64,000 bases of DNA from Aquamicrobium zhengzhouense (GCF_016124105.1 NZ_JADGMQ010000005.1:149064-213063), one strand, 5' to 3'. Counted from the stretch's first letter, positions 52,150 to 61,466 are shown. Program-made: numbers and translations. Notes: a model not told the origin generated them from the letters alone.

Positions 52150-52183
52150 ATTCTTTGCATCTGCGTACGCTGCGTCAATACTT
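52150..52183. promoter_or_regulatory. overlapping face-to-face promoters of two divergent regulators
   Basis: Rightward: TTGCAT (52155-52160), 17 nt, ATACTT (52178-52183). Leftward: TTGACG (52178-52173), 17 nt, AAGAAT (52155-52150). The two promoters share their whole spacer, which is centred on the 8-bp palindrome GCGTACGC (52163-52170). RNA polymerase cannot use both at once, and one bound dimer could block both. Confidence 0.5.
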
Positions 52184-52235
52184 CAAAAAAAGTTACAGAA
52201 ACGGCGCCATCAGGGACGCCGTCAGGGGAACTGAC

Positions 52236-53303
52236 ATGGACAGGTTGGAGAAGACTCGACGTCTGTTTGTTTTCTATCTCGTGCCTGATTTCACAATGCT
52301 CGCCTTTACCTCTGCTGTTGAGGTGCTTCGTCTCGCAAACGAGACTCTGGGCGAAGACGTGTATGAATGGCGCCTTGCGTCGGCTGACGGCGGCAAGGTG
52401 CGCTCCAGCTGCGGCCTGAGCCTTGATGTGGACGGTTCCGTCGCCGCCGAACGAGCAGCTCTTTCCAGCATGCAACGGCCGTTCATGGCCTTGGTCTGCG
52501 CCGGTCATCATGTTGAGGAACACACGGACAGGCTTCTCGATGCCTGGCTGCGCGAATGCCGCCAGCGCGGTGTTGCGGTAGCTGGCCTCTGCACCGGCGC
52601 GCACATCCTTGCTCGCGCAGGTCTCTTGGCAAACCGCCGCTGTACAATCCATTGGGAAAACTTCCCGGGTTTCACCGAGCAGTTCCGCTCGAGCCAGGTT
52701 TCGCTTCGGTTGTTCGATGCCGATGGCGGGGTCCATACCTGCGCGGGCGGCACTGCCGCCTTCGACATGATGTCCGAGATCGTGAAGGCGGACTATGGCG
52801 ATGCCGTGGTTGCGGGTATCTGCGAACGGGGCCTGGTAGACCGGGTGCGTTGCGCTACCGAGCGTCAGCGTCTGCCATTTGCCAAGCGGGTCGGCGATAT
52901 CCACCCGGCGGTGAAAGAACTCATCGAGAAGATGGAGAACAACCTCAGCGATCCGATCCAGATCGATCGTCTGGCGACCTCATCGCGCCTGTCGCGCCGT
53001 CAGATCGAGCGTCTTTTCCGTGCCGAGATGGGCTGTTCGCCAGCGCGCTATTACGTCAAGCTGAGACTGGAGCGAGCGCGTCTGCTCCTGTTGCAGACGT
53101 CGATCCCGGTCGTCGAGGTCGCGATTGCCAGCGGGTTCCTGTCCGCGTCACACTTCTCACGCTGCTATCGCGAGACGTTCAACTGCTCGCCTCAGGAGAC
53201 CCGCAACATGCGCATGGAAACGGTGCCGGGGTGGCTGGAGGAAGCCCCCGCGCGCAAGGTCCCGGCATCGCGCATGCCAAATTTGCTGGTTAACGCTGCC
53301 TGA
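52236..53303 (+). CDS. GATase1-like/AraC transcriptional regulator, probable betaine-responsive (GbdR-like)
   Basis: A 355-residue regulator with the same layout as its divergent neighbour: DJ-1/PfpI-like domain with Cys elbow GLCTGAHILA, then AraC double helix-turn-helix (IDRLATSSRLSRRQIERLFRAEMGCSP; VVEVAIASGFLSASHFSRCYRETFNCSPQE). The ATG at 52236 follows AGGGGAACTGAC. Its position 101 bp before a betaine-type binding protein, with gene order regulator-binding protein-permease-ATPase, makes it the likely regulator of that transporter. It resembles GbdR, which activates glycine betaine genes. Confidence 0.88.
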   Translation: MDRLEKTRRLFVFYLVPDFTMLAFTSAVEVLRLANETLGEDVYEWRLASADGGKVRSSCGLSLDVDGSVAAERAALSSMQRPFMALVCAGHHVEEHTDRLLDAWLRECRQRGVAVAGLCTGAHILARAGLLANRRCTIHWENFPGFTEQFRSSQVSLRLFDADGGVHTCAGGTAAFDMMSEIVKADYGDAVVAGICERGLVDRVRCATERQRLPFAKRVGDIHPAVKELIEKMENNLSDPIQIDRLATSSRLSRRQIERLFRAEMGCSPARYYVKLRLERARLLLLQTSIPVVEVAIASGFLSASHFSRCYRETFNCSPQETRNMRMETVPGWLEEAPARKVPASRMPNLLVNAA

Positions 53304-53404
53304 GGGGGCAGCGGGACGCAAAATTGCGTCCGGTTCGGGTTCGACTGTCCGCGTAAGCGGTACCGCGGGCAGTTGTGATGAAGGCACCGCAGGGAGGAAA
53401 TTTC

Positions 53405-54409
53405 ATGATGAAGCATCTTCTGGCCACGACCTGCCTTGCACTGGGATTGGGCGTGATGGGCGCGACCACTGCCTCGGCAGAATGCGGCGACGTGACGGTC
53501 GCCAGCATGAACTGGCAGAGCGCGGAGGTTCTCGCCAGCCTCGACCAGTTCATTCTCAACAATGGCTATGGCTGCAACGCCTCGATCATCGTGGGTGATA
53601 CGGTGCCGACCGTCACCTCGATGGTAGAAAAGGGTGATCCAGACATTGCGCCTGAAGGCTGGATCGACCTTATCCCGGAAGTCGTCAACCAGGGCATTGA
53701 GGAAGGCCGGCTGATCAAGGCAGCCGTCGCCCTGTCCGACGGCGCGGTCCAGGGCTGGTGGATCCCGAAATACATTGCCGACGCCAACCCCGACATCAAG
53801 ACGATCGAAGACGCGCTGAAACGCCCGGACCTTTTCCCGGACTCCGAAGACTCCAGCAAGGGCGCGGTTCACAATGGCCCGCAAGGCTGGGGCGGCACGG
53901 TCGTCACCACCCAGTTCTTCAAGGCCTATGGCGGTGAAGAAGCCGGCTTTACCCTCGTCGATACCGGTTCTTCGGCGGGCCTCGATGGCTCAATCGCCCG
54001 TGCTTACGAGCGTCAGCAGGGATGGCTCGGCTATTATTGGGCTCCGACCGCGCTTCTTGGCCGCTACGAGATGGTCAAGCTCGAGCACGGTGCCGAGCAG
54101 AACATGGATGAGTGGAACCGTTGCAACACGGTTGCAGATTGCCCTGACCCGCAGAAAAACGACTGGCCGGTCGACACGGTCCAGACCTTGGTGACACCGA
54201 AATTTGCCGAGCGCGCTGGCGAGGACGTGATGGGCTACCTCAACACCCGCGCCTGGTCGAACAACACGGTCAACGCGCTGATGGCGTGGATGACGGAAAA
54301 CCAGGCCACCGGCGAGGACGGTGCCAGATACTTCCTCCAGAACAATGAAGAGCTTTGGACGAAGTGGGTCAGCCCGGAAGTTGCCGAGAAGATCAAGGCA
54401 GCTCTCTGA
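53405..54409 (+). CDS. betaine/choline ABC transporter binding protein (OpuAC/ProX family)
   Basis: A 334-residue periplasmic protein with a signal peptide ending ASAEC. The OpuAC-type sequence is clear: VTVASMNWQSAEVLASLDQFIL, GDTVPTVTSMVEKGDPDIAPEGWID, VQGWWIPKYI and LGYYWAPTALLGRYEMVKLE. Aromatic residues in WAP and WW phrases could form the quaternary-amine cage. It follows GGGAGGAAAT. An efficient terminator after it should lower permease and ATPase levels relative to the binding protein. The exact ligand (glycine betaine, proline betaine or choline) is not readable. Confidence 0.9.
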   Translation: MMKHLLATTCLALGLGVMGATTASAECGDVTVASMNWQSAEVLASLDQFILNNGYGCNASIIVGDTVPTVTSMVEKGDPDIAPEGWIDLIPEVVNQGIEEGRLIKAAVALSDGAVQGWWIPKYIADANPDIKTIEDALKRPDLFPDSEDSSKGAVHNGPQGWGGTVVTTQFFKAYGGEEAGFTLVDTGSSAGLDGSIARAYERQQGWLGYYWAPTALLGRYEMVKLEHGAEQNMDEWNRCNTVADCPDPQKNDWPVDTVQTLVTPKFAERAGEDVMGYLNTRAWSNNTVNALMAWMTENQATGEDGARYFLQNNEELWTKWVSPEVAEKIKAAL

Positions 54410-54420
54410 CCCGATTGCAC

Positions 54421-54459
54421 TGGCGGCGGAGCGTGCATGCGCGAACCGCCGCCATTTTT
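54421..54459 (+). terminator. strong intra-operon terminator after the betaine binding protein
   Basis: TGGCGGCGG pairs with CCGCCGCCA (9 bp, 16-nt loop) followed by TTTTTG. It lies between the binding-protein and permease genes, so read-through would set their ratio, with the binding protein in excess. Confidence 0.85.
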
Positions 54460-54530
54460 GTCAGCATTTGCATTGACGTGAAAGGTCCGGCCCCTGCTCT
54501 ATGGGCCGGTGGGGCACCAAGGGGAAAGCA

Positions 54531-55418
54531 ATGGACTGGTTCTGGTCGTTCCCGCATCTCAGCGATGACTTCCTGCGCGACCTGAGACGCGCCATCGACG
54601 ACAGCTTCCGCACCTTCACGCGAAGCTATGGCGACATGCTGGAAGCGTTCTTCGATCCGCTTCGCATCTTTCTCATTCAGTCCGAGCGTTTGATGCTCAA
54701 CACGCCCTGGCCGATCGTCCTGCTGGTCATTGCCGCGATTGCCTGGTTCGCAAGCCGCAGCATCTGGATCGTTCTCGGCAGCGTTGTCACCCTCTTCCTC
54801 ATTGGCATGTTCGACATGTGGGAAGACACGATGCGGACCGTATCGATGATCTTCGTCTGTACGGTCATCGCCATTGCCGTCGGCATCCCCCTTGGAATTT
54901 TGATGGCGAAATCGGACCGGGTGCGCAACGTCATCAACCCGATCCTCGACGTGATGCAGACGATGCCAAGCTTCGTCTATCTCATTCCCGTGGTCATGCT
55001 GCTGGGCATCGGCCGCGTTCCCGGCCTCATCGCCGTTGTCATCTACGCGATCCCGCCCATCATCCGCCTGACCAATCTTGGTATCCGCCTTGTCGACCGT
55101 GATGTGCTGGAGGCTGCAGATGCCTTCGGATCCTCAAGCTGGCAGAAGCTCAAGAACGTCCAGCTGCCGCTGGCGCTGCCGACCATCATGGCCGGCATCA
55201 ACCAGACCATCATGATGGCGCTGGCCATGGTGGTGATTGCGTCGATGATCGGCGTTCAGGGGCTTGGCCAGCCAGTGCTGCGCGCGATCAACAACCAGTA
55301 TTTCACCCTCGGCGTATTTAACGGCCTCGCCATCGTCGGCATTGCCATCATCTTCGACCGCGTCAGCCAGGCCTATGGCAAGCGGCTCCAAAAGCATCTG
55401 GAAATTGTTCATGGCTGA
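54531..55418 (+). CDS. betaine ABC transporter permease (ProW-like)
   Basis: A 295-residue permease with about six hydrophobic helices. The EAA loop is seen as LEAADAFGSSSWQKLKNVQLPLALPTIMAG, and the IVFVSMGIPLGILMAKSDRVRNVINPILDVMQTMPSFVYLIP-like stretch matches ProW/OpuAB. The ATG at 54531 (MDWFWSF) follows AAGGGGAAAG. Its last 8 bp overlap the ATPase gene. Together with the binding protein it forms the betaine importer. Confidence 0.9.
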   Translation: MDWFWSFPHLSDDFLRDLRRAIDDSFRTFTRSYGDMLEAFFDPLRIFLIQSERLMLNTPWPIVLLVIAAIAWFASRSIWIVLGSVVTLFLIGMFDMWEDTMRTVSMIFVCTVIAIAVGIPLGILMAKSDRVRNVINPILDVMQTMPSFVYLIPVVMLLGIGRVPGLIAVVIYAIPPIIRLTNLGIRLVDRDVLEAADAFGSSSWQKLKNVQLPLALPTIMAGINQTIMMALAMVVIASMIGVQGLGQPVLRAINNQYFTLGVFNGLAIVGIAIIFDRVSQAYGKRLQKHLEIVHG

Positions 55419-56463
55419 CATGCGCAACGATCACGGCATCGAGATCCGGGGCCTGTCCAAGATCTTCGGCCCCAATGCTCACCAGCTGGCCCCGCTTCTC
55501 GACCAGGGCATCACCAAGAGTGAGCTCAACGAGAAGCATGGTCATGTCCTCGGCCTGAAAGACATCAACATCTCGATGTCCGCCGGCTGCATTCAGGTCA
55601 TTATGGGCCTTTCAGGCTCCGGCAAGTCCACCCTCATCCGCCACATCAATCGGCTGATCGACCCGACGCGCGGCGAAGTGTTGGTGGGCAGCGAAGATGT
55701 CGTGAAGATGTCGCCGCGCGAACTGCGAGAGTTCCGCCGTCACAAGACCGCGATGGTGTTCCAGAAATTTGCGCTTCTGCCTCACCGGAACGTCCTTGAA
55801 AATACGGTCTACGGCCTCGAGATCCAAGGTGTGCCGCGCAACCGCCAGGTCGATGCGGCGATGCACTGGATCGAACGAGTGGGCCTCAGCGGGTTTGAAA
55901 AAAGCTATCCAAATCAGCTCTCGGGCGGGATGCAGCAGCGCGTTGGCCTTGCCCGCGCACTGTCCAACGACGCGCCGATCCTGCTGATGGACGAGGCGTT
56001 CTCCGCGCTTGATCCGCTGATCCGCGTGGACATGCAGACGATCCTCCTTGAACTCCAGAAGGAGATCCGCAAAACAATCGTCTTCATTACCCACGATCTG
56101 GACGAGGCGCTGCGCCTTGGCGACCGCATCGCGATCTTGCGTGACGGCGAGGTGATCCAGCAAGGCACCGCGCAGGAGATCGTCCTGACACCGGCCGACG
56201 ACTACATCATGAGCTTCGTTGAACACGTCAACCGCGGCAAGGTCGTTCAGGTCGACACCATCATGACGCCGCTGCATGAGGGGCAGGTGCCGCAAGGTGG
56301 CGTCACCATTATGCAGGGAACGCTGCTGGAAGACGCCGCGCGTGAAATGCTGTCTGCGGGCAGCGACCGGCTGACCGTTGTCTCCGCAGATGGCGCACCG
56401 ATCGGCAGCCTGTCCCTGCAAAAACTGATGTCTGCGATGGTGAGGTCCGACAAAGCGGCATAG
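55411..56463 (+). CDS. betaine ABC transporter ATP-binding protein (ProV-like)
   Basis: A 350-residue ATPase. Walker A GLSGSGKST, signature LSGGMQQRVGLARAL, Walker B ILLMDEAFSALDP and switch HDLDEAL are intact; the insertion NEKHGHVLGLKDINISM is typical of ProV/OpuAA. After ~residue 275 a short domain (DTIMTPLHEGQVPQGG...LTVVSADGAPIGSLSLQKL) looks like a shortened CBS module, which in OpuA senses ionic strength. The ATG overlaps the permease gene by 8 bp. Confidence 0.9.
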   Translation: MADMRNDHGIEIRGLSKIFGPNAHQLAPLLDQGITKSELNEKHGHVLGLKDINISMSAGCIQVIMGLSGSGKSTLIRHINRLIDPTRGEVLVGSEDVVKMSPRELREFRRHKTAMVFQKFALLPHRNVLENTVYGLEIQGVPRNRQVDAAMHWIERVGLSGFEKSYPNQLSGGMQQRVGLARALSNDAPILLMDEAFSALDPLIRVDMQTILLELQKEIRKTIVFITHDLDEALRLGDRIAILRDGEVIQQGTAQEIVLTPADDYIMSFVEHVNRGKVVQVDTIMTPLHEGQVPQGGVTIMQGTLLEDAAREMLSAGSDRLTVVSADGAPIGSLSLQKLMSAMVRSDKAA

Positions 56464-56474
56464 GACTGACCGAG

Positions 56475-56499
56475 GCCCGCCTATTGCTGGCGGGCGTTT
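56475..56499 (+). terminator. probable terminator of the betaine transporter operon
   Basis: GCCCGC pairs with GCGGGC (6 bp, 9-nt loop) followed by GTTTC. The T-run is short, so termination may be partial; the downstream DMT gene starts 44 bp later. Confidence 0.45.
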
Positions 56500-56542
56500 C
56501 CCCGGCTACCCCTGAAGGGCTTCCGGATCAGTCAGGTTCTTC

Positions 56543-57430
56543 ATGTCAGATAATTATCGCGGCGCATTGTTCATGACGCTTGCCATGTTTTGCTTTGCAC
56601 TCGAAGACATGGCGCTGAAGGCTGCGGTGCAGGAGGTGCCGGTTGGTCAGGCAATCCTGATCTTCGGGATTGCTGGCACGCTCGTCTTCACCTTGATTGC
56701 GCGCGCGTCATCGCAGCCGGCGCTTCATCCGGCGATCACCTCCCCGGTGATGCTGCTGCGCTCGCTGAGCGAAATCTGCGGCCGTCTGTTTTATTCCGTC
56801 GCCATCGCGCTCACGACACTTTCCAGCGTCTCGGCGATCTTACAGGCAACGCCCCTGATCGTGGCGTTGGGCGCGGTCCTTTTCTTTAACGAGAAAGTCG
56901 GCCTGTCACGCTGGACCGCAATTGCCGTCGGTTTTGTCGGCGTCCTGTTCATATTGCGGCCAGGGGTAGACGGCTTCGAACCTGCCTCGATCTTCGCTGT
57001 CCTCGGAACACTTGGCTTTGCCGGGCGCGATCTTGCAACCCGAGCAAGCCCTGTCTCCATGACAACGGCTCAGCTTGGCGTCCTCGGCTTTTCCGTCTTG
57101 TCAGTCTCGGGCCTCATCCTACTTGCATGGTCGGGCGAAGCTGTCTGGCCGACGGCGCGTGCCTGGGCTCTATTGGCACTGACCACCGCAGTTGGCTGCA
57201 TCGCTTATGGTGCCCTGACGCGGGCGATGCGCAGCGGCGACATTTCGGTGGTCGCTGCGTTCCGCTATTCCCGCCTGCTTTTCGCCTTCGCACTGGGTAT
57301 CTTCGTTTTCAACGAGCGGCCTGATCTGCTGACCTATATCGGCTGCGTCATCGTGGTCGGAAGCGGCATTGCCCTGTTGCGAAGCCCCCGGACTTCCCGT
57401 ACGGAAGCGGGTACAGCATCACCGCTCTAA
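56543..57430 (+). CDS. DMT-family (EamA) transporter
   Basis: A 295-residue protein with ten hydrophobic helices in two EamA halves: MFCFALEDMALKAAVQEVPVGQAIL and FNEKVGLSRWTAIAVGFVGVLFILRPG in the first, YGALTRAMRSGDISVVAAFRYSRLLFAFALGIFVFNERPDLLTYIGCVIVVGSGI in the second. The family exports metabolites or drugs; the substrate is unknown. It begins 79 bp after the betaine ATPase. An OhrR-type regulator lies 75 bp downstream on the same strand. Confidence 0.88.
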   Translation: MSDNYRGALFMTLAMFCFALEDMALKAAVQEVPVGQAILIFGIAGTLVFTLIARASSQPALHPAITSPVMLLRSLSEICGRLFYSVAIALTTLSSVSAILQATPLIVALGAVLFFNEKVGLSRWTAIAVGFVGVLFILRPGVDGFEPASIFAVLGTLGFAGRDLATRASPVSMTTAQLGVLGFSVLSVSGLILLAWSGEAVWPTARAWALLALTTAVGCIAYGALTRAMRSGDISVVAAFRYSRLLFAFALGIFVFNERPDLLTYIGCVIVVGSGIALLRSPRTSRTEAGTASPL

Positions 57431-57442
57431 AATAACACTTAT

Positions 57443-57459
57443 CGCAATATGAGATTGCG
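57443..57459 (+). promoter_or_regulatory. palindrome before the OhrR-type gene, candidate operator
   Basis: Inverted repeat CGCAAT-ATGAG-ATTGCG in the 75-bp gap before the regulator gene. The CAAT/ATTG half-sites resemble OhrR boxes (CAATT/AATTG). Autoregulation is the expected role. Confidence 0.5.
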
Positions 57460-57505
57460 GTGAGCAGCGCGGTTGTGAGGCCGACGGAAGGAAAGGCGTT
57501 CAACA

Positions 57506-57985
57506 ATGGGGAATGAGGCAAGGGGGCCTGCGCCACTCGATGATCAGCTTTGCTATGCGATCTATTCTGCGGGAATGGCGATTCAGCGCTTCTACAAGCC
57601 GCTGCTCGACCAGATAGGTCTGACCTATCCGCAATATCTTGTCCTGAATGTTCTATGGCGCCAGGACGAGCAGACGGTCGGCGGCATCGCTTCTCAACTT
57701 GCTTTGGAATCCAGCACGTTAACGCCGCTTCTGAAGCGCCTCGAAGCTGCGGGTCTTCTACGCCGCACGCGCAACCCTTTAAATGAGCGTCAGGTCGTGG
57801 TCGCGCTGACCGACAAGGGGCGGGCATTGCAGCGTGAAGTCGGCTCCCTTGGCTCAGCGCTTACCGCCGCTTCCGGTAGTTCTCAACAGCGCCTCGAAGA
57901 ACTCAACGGCGACATTCGCTGGCTGCGCGACACGCTCTACCAGCATCTTGGCACCTGGTCAGCCGCCGCGAAAAATCGCGATTAA
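57506..57985 (+). CDS. ohrR: OhrR-type MarR-family organic-peroxide regulator
   Basis: A 159-residue MarR protein. The OhrR signature LDDQLCYAIYSAG carries the peroxide-sensing Cys (residue 16), followed by GLTYPQYLVLNVLW with the conserved Tyr; the winged helix is TVGGIASQLALESSTLTPLLKRLEAAGLL with wing RTRNPLNERQVVVALT. OhrR represses the organic hydroperoxide resistance gene ohr when its Cys is reduced. No ohr gene is in the window, so the target may lie elsewhere; the DMT gene is only 75 bp upstream. It converges with the restriction-modification gene, 31 bp away. Confidence 0.85.
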   Translation: MGNEARGPAPLDDQLCYAIYSAGMAIQRFYKPLLDQIGLTYPQYLVLNVLWRQDEQTVGGIASQLALESSTLTPLLKRLEAAGLLRRTRNPLNERQVVVALTDKGRALQREVGSLGSALTAASGSSQQRLEELNGDIRWLRDTLYQHLGTWSAAAKNRD

Positions 57986-58016
57986 TCGGGGACCGTGACA
58001 GGGAACGAACCACCCC

Positions 58017-61000
58017 TCATTTTCCGACAAACCGGCCATCGGGCGTGGCCCGGATATGGCCGTAGATCGACAGGTTCATCAGCATCTGCGCAACACGCGC
58101 CTCAATCTTCCGTCCGCCATTCTGGAACGAACGCGCGATCGATACAGCATCTGTTCCAGTAGAGGTGCTGTTTATGACGGCTTCGACGGCGAGAAGCTGA
58201 AGGTCCCGTTGCTTTGGGAAGGGTGGTTTGCGGTCATCGACCGTTGTCGCAGCAGGAGTTACCTCAAGTTCCATGTTCTTGCTCCCCTGCTTGGAGAAGC
58301 GCTGTACTTGATAGCTCGGCCGCAGCCACATGACGCTGCCCTGCGCTTCTTCCTTCGCCCGTTCCAGATTGAGCGCGACCAAGCGAGATACGATCTCTTC
58401 ATCCCCAAGATCGTGGGGCCATTCGTACGCTTCGGCAGTCAGAGCATCGATGGTCTCGTGCAACTCGCGCAAGATGACGACGAGCCCGCGCCGTTTAACG
58501 TCTTCCTCCCTGGCGGTCAGCGCCACGTCGGATTTTATCTTCTCGAGCACGTTGTAGAGACCAGTCAGCGTCAGATCTGGATTGTCGTGCAGAGCGCGCT
58601 TACGCAGCGCGTCAAGCTCTTCGCCTGCATTGCGAAGCTGGCGCCGAATTTCGCTCGACGGATCGGGAAACGGGAATGGGTCGAAGCAGCGGGATTTCAC
58701 ATAAACTGCTTCCCTATCATAGACACCGAGCATTCCTGAATTTGCTAGAAACCAACGTTCGTGAATGTTGGAATGAAGTATCGCCAAATCTGCACCGTCA
58801 TCGAGCGCGATGCAGACGATTTTGTTATCCGGCAAAATCTCCGCATTCAGGAATTGGAAAACCCGGTGCTTTGCCGTCTCAACGGTCGCGATGTAGCGGG
58901 GCAAGCCTTCGAGCGCCTCCCGCAATTCTCTGCGCGGCTCGCCGAAGAGCCACCATTTGCTTCGGTAGGTCGGGCGATTGTTCCACTCTCGGCCAAGTCG
59001 TCGCCCTCGTCTGTCCGTTCGCGGCTGACCGTCAGGGCCGAGACTGTACCGGACACGCTCCGTCAGATGTTGATAAAGCATCGGAAAGTCATGCCGGACC
59101 TGTCCTGCCGTCAGGCCGTAAAGGTCAATCACCAGCTTGTTGCGGGAGTGGCCAGTAAGGTCGCTGCCATTTCGGTAGGCGCGGATATGGCCTGAGATGG
59201 AACTGTCATTGCCAACACCAAGACTGCGAGCCTCTTCCCGCGTCACGATGAACCCGTCGCCCATGAGTTGTACACCCCGCGAGCAGATTCCCACCGAGGC
59301 CCGCAATTCCTTCGCTTCGTTCAGATTGACCCCGATCGAAAGATCCGAGTTAATCGGACCGGCCTTCACAGCATATTCAATTCTCGGTGCGTCGGATGAG
59401 AGATCGCGCTCATCGATTACAGTGTATCTGGTTCCCGGTTTCCGCCCCGCTTCGACAACGGTCATCGCAATCCGAACCGCTGCGCTTTCCTTGCTGGCTT
59501 TTGTCCAAGGGTGATCTGGAATGGCCATCACGATGCTGACCGGCTTCTTCCCACCGAGATGGCGCTCAACCGTCCGCCGCTGAAAAACCTGACATATTGA
59601 ATTGGTCGTAACAAAGCCGAAGCGCTTGAGTGATGTCCCCTTTCGTGTGAGAGCTTCAGCTGCCCGGTCCCACCAATACATGACAAGATCTGCACTCTCG
59701 TTCATGTGGGGATATGCTTTCCAAAGCGCTTCGGCATAGGCGTCGCCTAGACGCGAGCGAAGATCTTTACCGCCCATATAGGGGGGATTGCCAACAATGA
59801 AGTCGGCTTTTGGCCATGCGCTTGGGCGGGAATTTGGGCAGGTTTCAAATCGCTTGCCATCTTTCGCGACAACTGCGATCTCGGGCGCATCATCCCAGGA
59901 AATCAAAGCATCGTACCCGGATCGAGCACCGTAATTGATGTTGGTGAACGCTCTTAAAATGGGCTCGCTGGGATGACCGGTGCGCGTGCGGTAATGCTGC
60001 TGCAGGTAGCCAATCCAGATTACGAGTTCTGCAATCGCAGCGGCACGCAGGTTCACTTCCAGACCAAGGAATTGATGCGGTCCGACGGTTAGCAAATCCA
60101 GTCCCAGCGCATCGCTGACACCAAGCTGCGCCAGCATCTCCAGCACTTCACCTTCAAGCCGCTTCATCAGCTCCATGCTGACATAGATGAAGTTCCCGGT
60201 TCCGCAGGCGGGGTCCAATATGCGTAGCGCGCACAGCCGCCGGTGGAACGCTTGAACGATGTTGATGGCCTCCCGGCCATCTCCACGTTCTGTCGCATCT
60301 TCTGCGAGCTTTACTGCCGTTGCCCATTCTGTTCGTAGGACCTCCATAATCGTTCCTTCGACCAGACGCTCCACATAGGCACGCGGCGTGTAGTGCGCAC
60401 CCAGTTTGCGACGTTCGTCTGGCTCCAGAGCCTGTTCAAGCAGTGTCCCGAAGATTGCGGGATCGACATCAATCCAGTCAAATTCGGCGGCAGCAATGAG
60501 TTCGCCAATAGCCTCGCTGCTTAGGGACAGGACACGGGGATTACGGTACAGGTTTCCATTGAAGTGCCTCACATTACCGCAAAAATAAGCGAAGAATCTG
60601 TCCGCGCGATCGGCGGTATCCATCTTGGTCCAAAGTTCAGTGAGGAGCGGAACCAGCGCCGCCGGAGATTTCTGGCATTCTTCAAGCAGGGCAACGAATC
60701 TTCCTTTGGGCAGAAGAGCGACGCTGCTGGCAAACATGCAGAAGATGCAGCGCATCAGGAACAGCGCGACTTCCTCAGGGTGATGGTCTTGCTCAAGCGC
60801 CTTGCTCACCACCGCAAGCCTTCCCGCAACCTTCCGCGTGACGAGTGCTTTCCTGCGAGCGGGGTCCAGACTGTACGGGTCAGTCCAGATACGTTGGAAA
60901 AACTCCCTTATCTCCGGCCGGCGGAGCTCATGAATGGAAATGCGGTATTGATTTCTGTCCGGGAAGTGAGTGTAGCCGCGCCCCGTCCCCGAGAAATCGG

Positions 61001-61466
61001 CGTATATTTCAAAAACATTGCCGACATCGTAGACGAGGATGAAGGGCGGCGCGGGATGATCAGGTTCGAGCAGAAATACATATTGCTCCGCCTGTCGTCG
61101 TGCATTGCGCATCATCACGTCCCAAGATGACGGCATACCCTGCTTTACTCGTCCCGCATCGCCTGCGCCGGATTGCCTGGGAGGCAGCGCATTACGCGCT
61201 CCCGGCATTCTCGATTGCTTGGCTTCAAGAATGAAGCAGCCGCGCTTGTAGAGGTCGATGCGCCGGTACGAGGTCACCCCGTCGCTGTCGCGCCGCCGCA
61301 CCGCGCGCTCAAACACATAGTCATTGAATTCACGGCTGGCGCCAGCGGGGTCAGGCCTCGCGACCAAAATGACATCGCAAAACTCGCACATGCTCATCGC
61401 CTGGTTCGAGCGCTCCGCTCCTCCTTCGCCTGGGCTCCAGCGCACGATGTAAGTCTCGGCATCCAC
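58017..61466 (-). CDS. type IIG-like restriction-modification protein (N-terminal nuclease, N6-adenine methyltransferase)
   Basis: A large 1149-residue protein that combines a nuclease-like and a methyltransferase region. Residues 71-83 read D-L-Y-K-R-G-C-F-I-L-E-A-K, a PD-(D/E)xK-type site (Asp71, Glu81, Lys83). AdoMet motif I is LDPACGTGNF near residue 415, motif IV is NPPY near 558, both intact; the middle TVGPHQFLGLEVN...WIGYLQQ resembles the MmeI/YeeA group. The C-terminal half should contain the target-recognition domain. A GTG at 61466 follows GGGGAGGGG. It is a lone gene between ohrR and lepA, with AT-richer sequence than its neighbours, so probably acquired. Confidence 0.85.
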   Translation of the reverse strand: MDAETYIVRWSPGEGGAERSNQAMSMCEFCDVILVARPDPAGASREFNDYVFERAVRRRDSDGVTSYRRIDLYKRGCFILEAKQSRMPGARNALPPRQSGAGDAGRVKQGMPSSWDVMMRNARRQAEQYVFLLEPDHPAPPFILVYDVGNVFEIYADFSGTGRGYTHFPDRNQYRISIHELRRPEIREFFQRIWTDPYSLDPARRKALVTRKVAGRLAVVSKALEQDHHPEEVALFLMRCIFCMFASSVALLPKGRFVALLEECQKSPAALVPLLTELWTKMDTADRADRFFAYFCGNVRHFNGNLYRNPRVLSLSSEAIGELIAAAEFDWIDVDPAIFGTLLEQALEPDERRKLGAHYTPRAYVERLVEGTIMEVLRTEWATAVKLAEDATERGDGREAINIVQAFHRRLCALRILDPACGTGNFIYVSMELMKRLEGEVLEMLAQLGVSDALGLDLLTVGPHQFLGLEVNLRAAAIAELVIWIGYLQQHYRTRTGHPSEPILRAFTNINYGARSGYDALISWDDAPEIAVVAKDGKRFETCPNSRPSAWPKADFIVGNPPYMGGKDLRSRLGDAYAEALWKAYPHMNESADLVMYWWDRAAEALTRKGTSLKRFGFVTTNSICQVFQRRTVERHLGGKKPVSIVMAIPDHPWTKASKESAAVRIAMTVVEAGRKPGTRYTVIDERDLSSDAPRIEYAVKAGPINSDLSIGVNLNEAKELRASVGICSRGVQLMGDGFIVTREEARSLGVGNDSSISGHIRAYRNGSDLTGHSRNKLVIDLYGLTAGQVRHDFPMLYQHLTERVRYSLGPDGQPRTDRRGRRLGREWNNRPTYRSKWWLFGEPRRELREALEGLPRYIATVETAKHRVFQFLNAEILPDNKIVCIALDDGADLAILHSNIHERWFLANSGMLGVYDREAVYVKSRCFDPFPFPDPSSEIRRQLRNAGEELDALRKRALHDNPDLTLTGLYNVLEKIKSDVALTAREEDVKRRGLVVILRELHETIDALTAEAYEWPHDLGDEEIVSRLVALNLERAKEEAQGSVMWLRPSYQVQRFSKQGSKNMELEVTPAATTVDDRKPPFPKQRDLQLLAVEAVINSTSTGTDAVSIARSFQNGGRKIEARVAQMLMNLSIYGHIRATPDGRFVGK

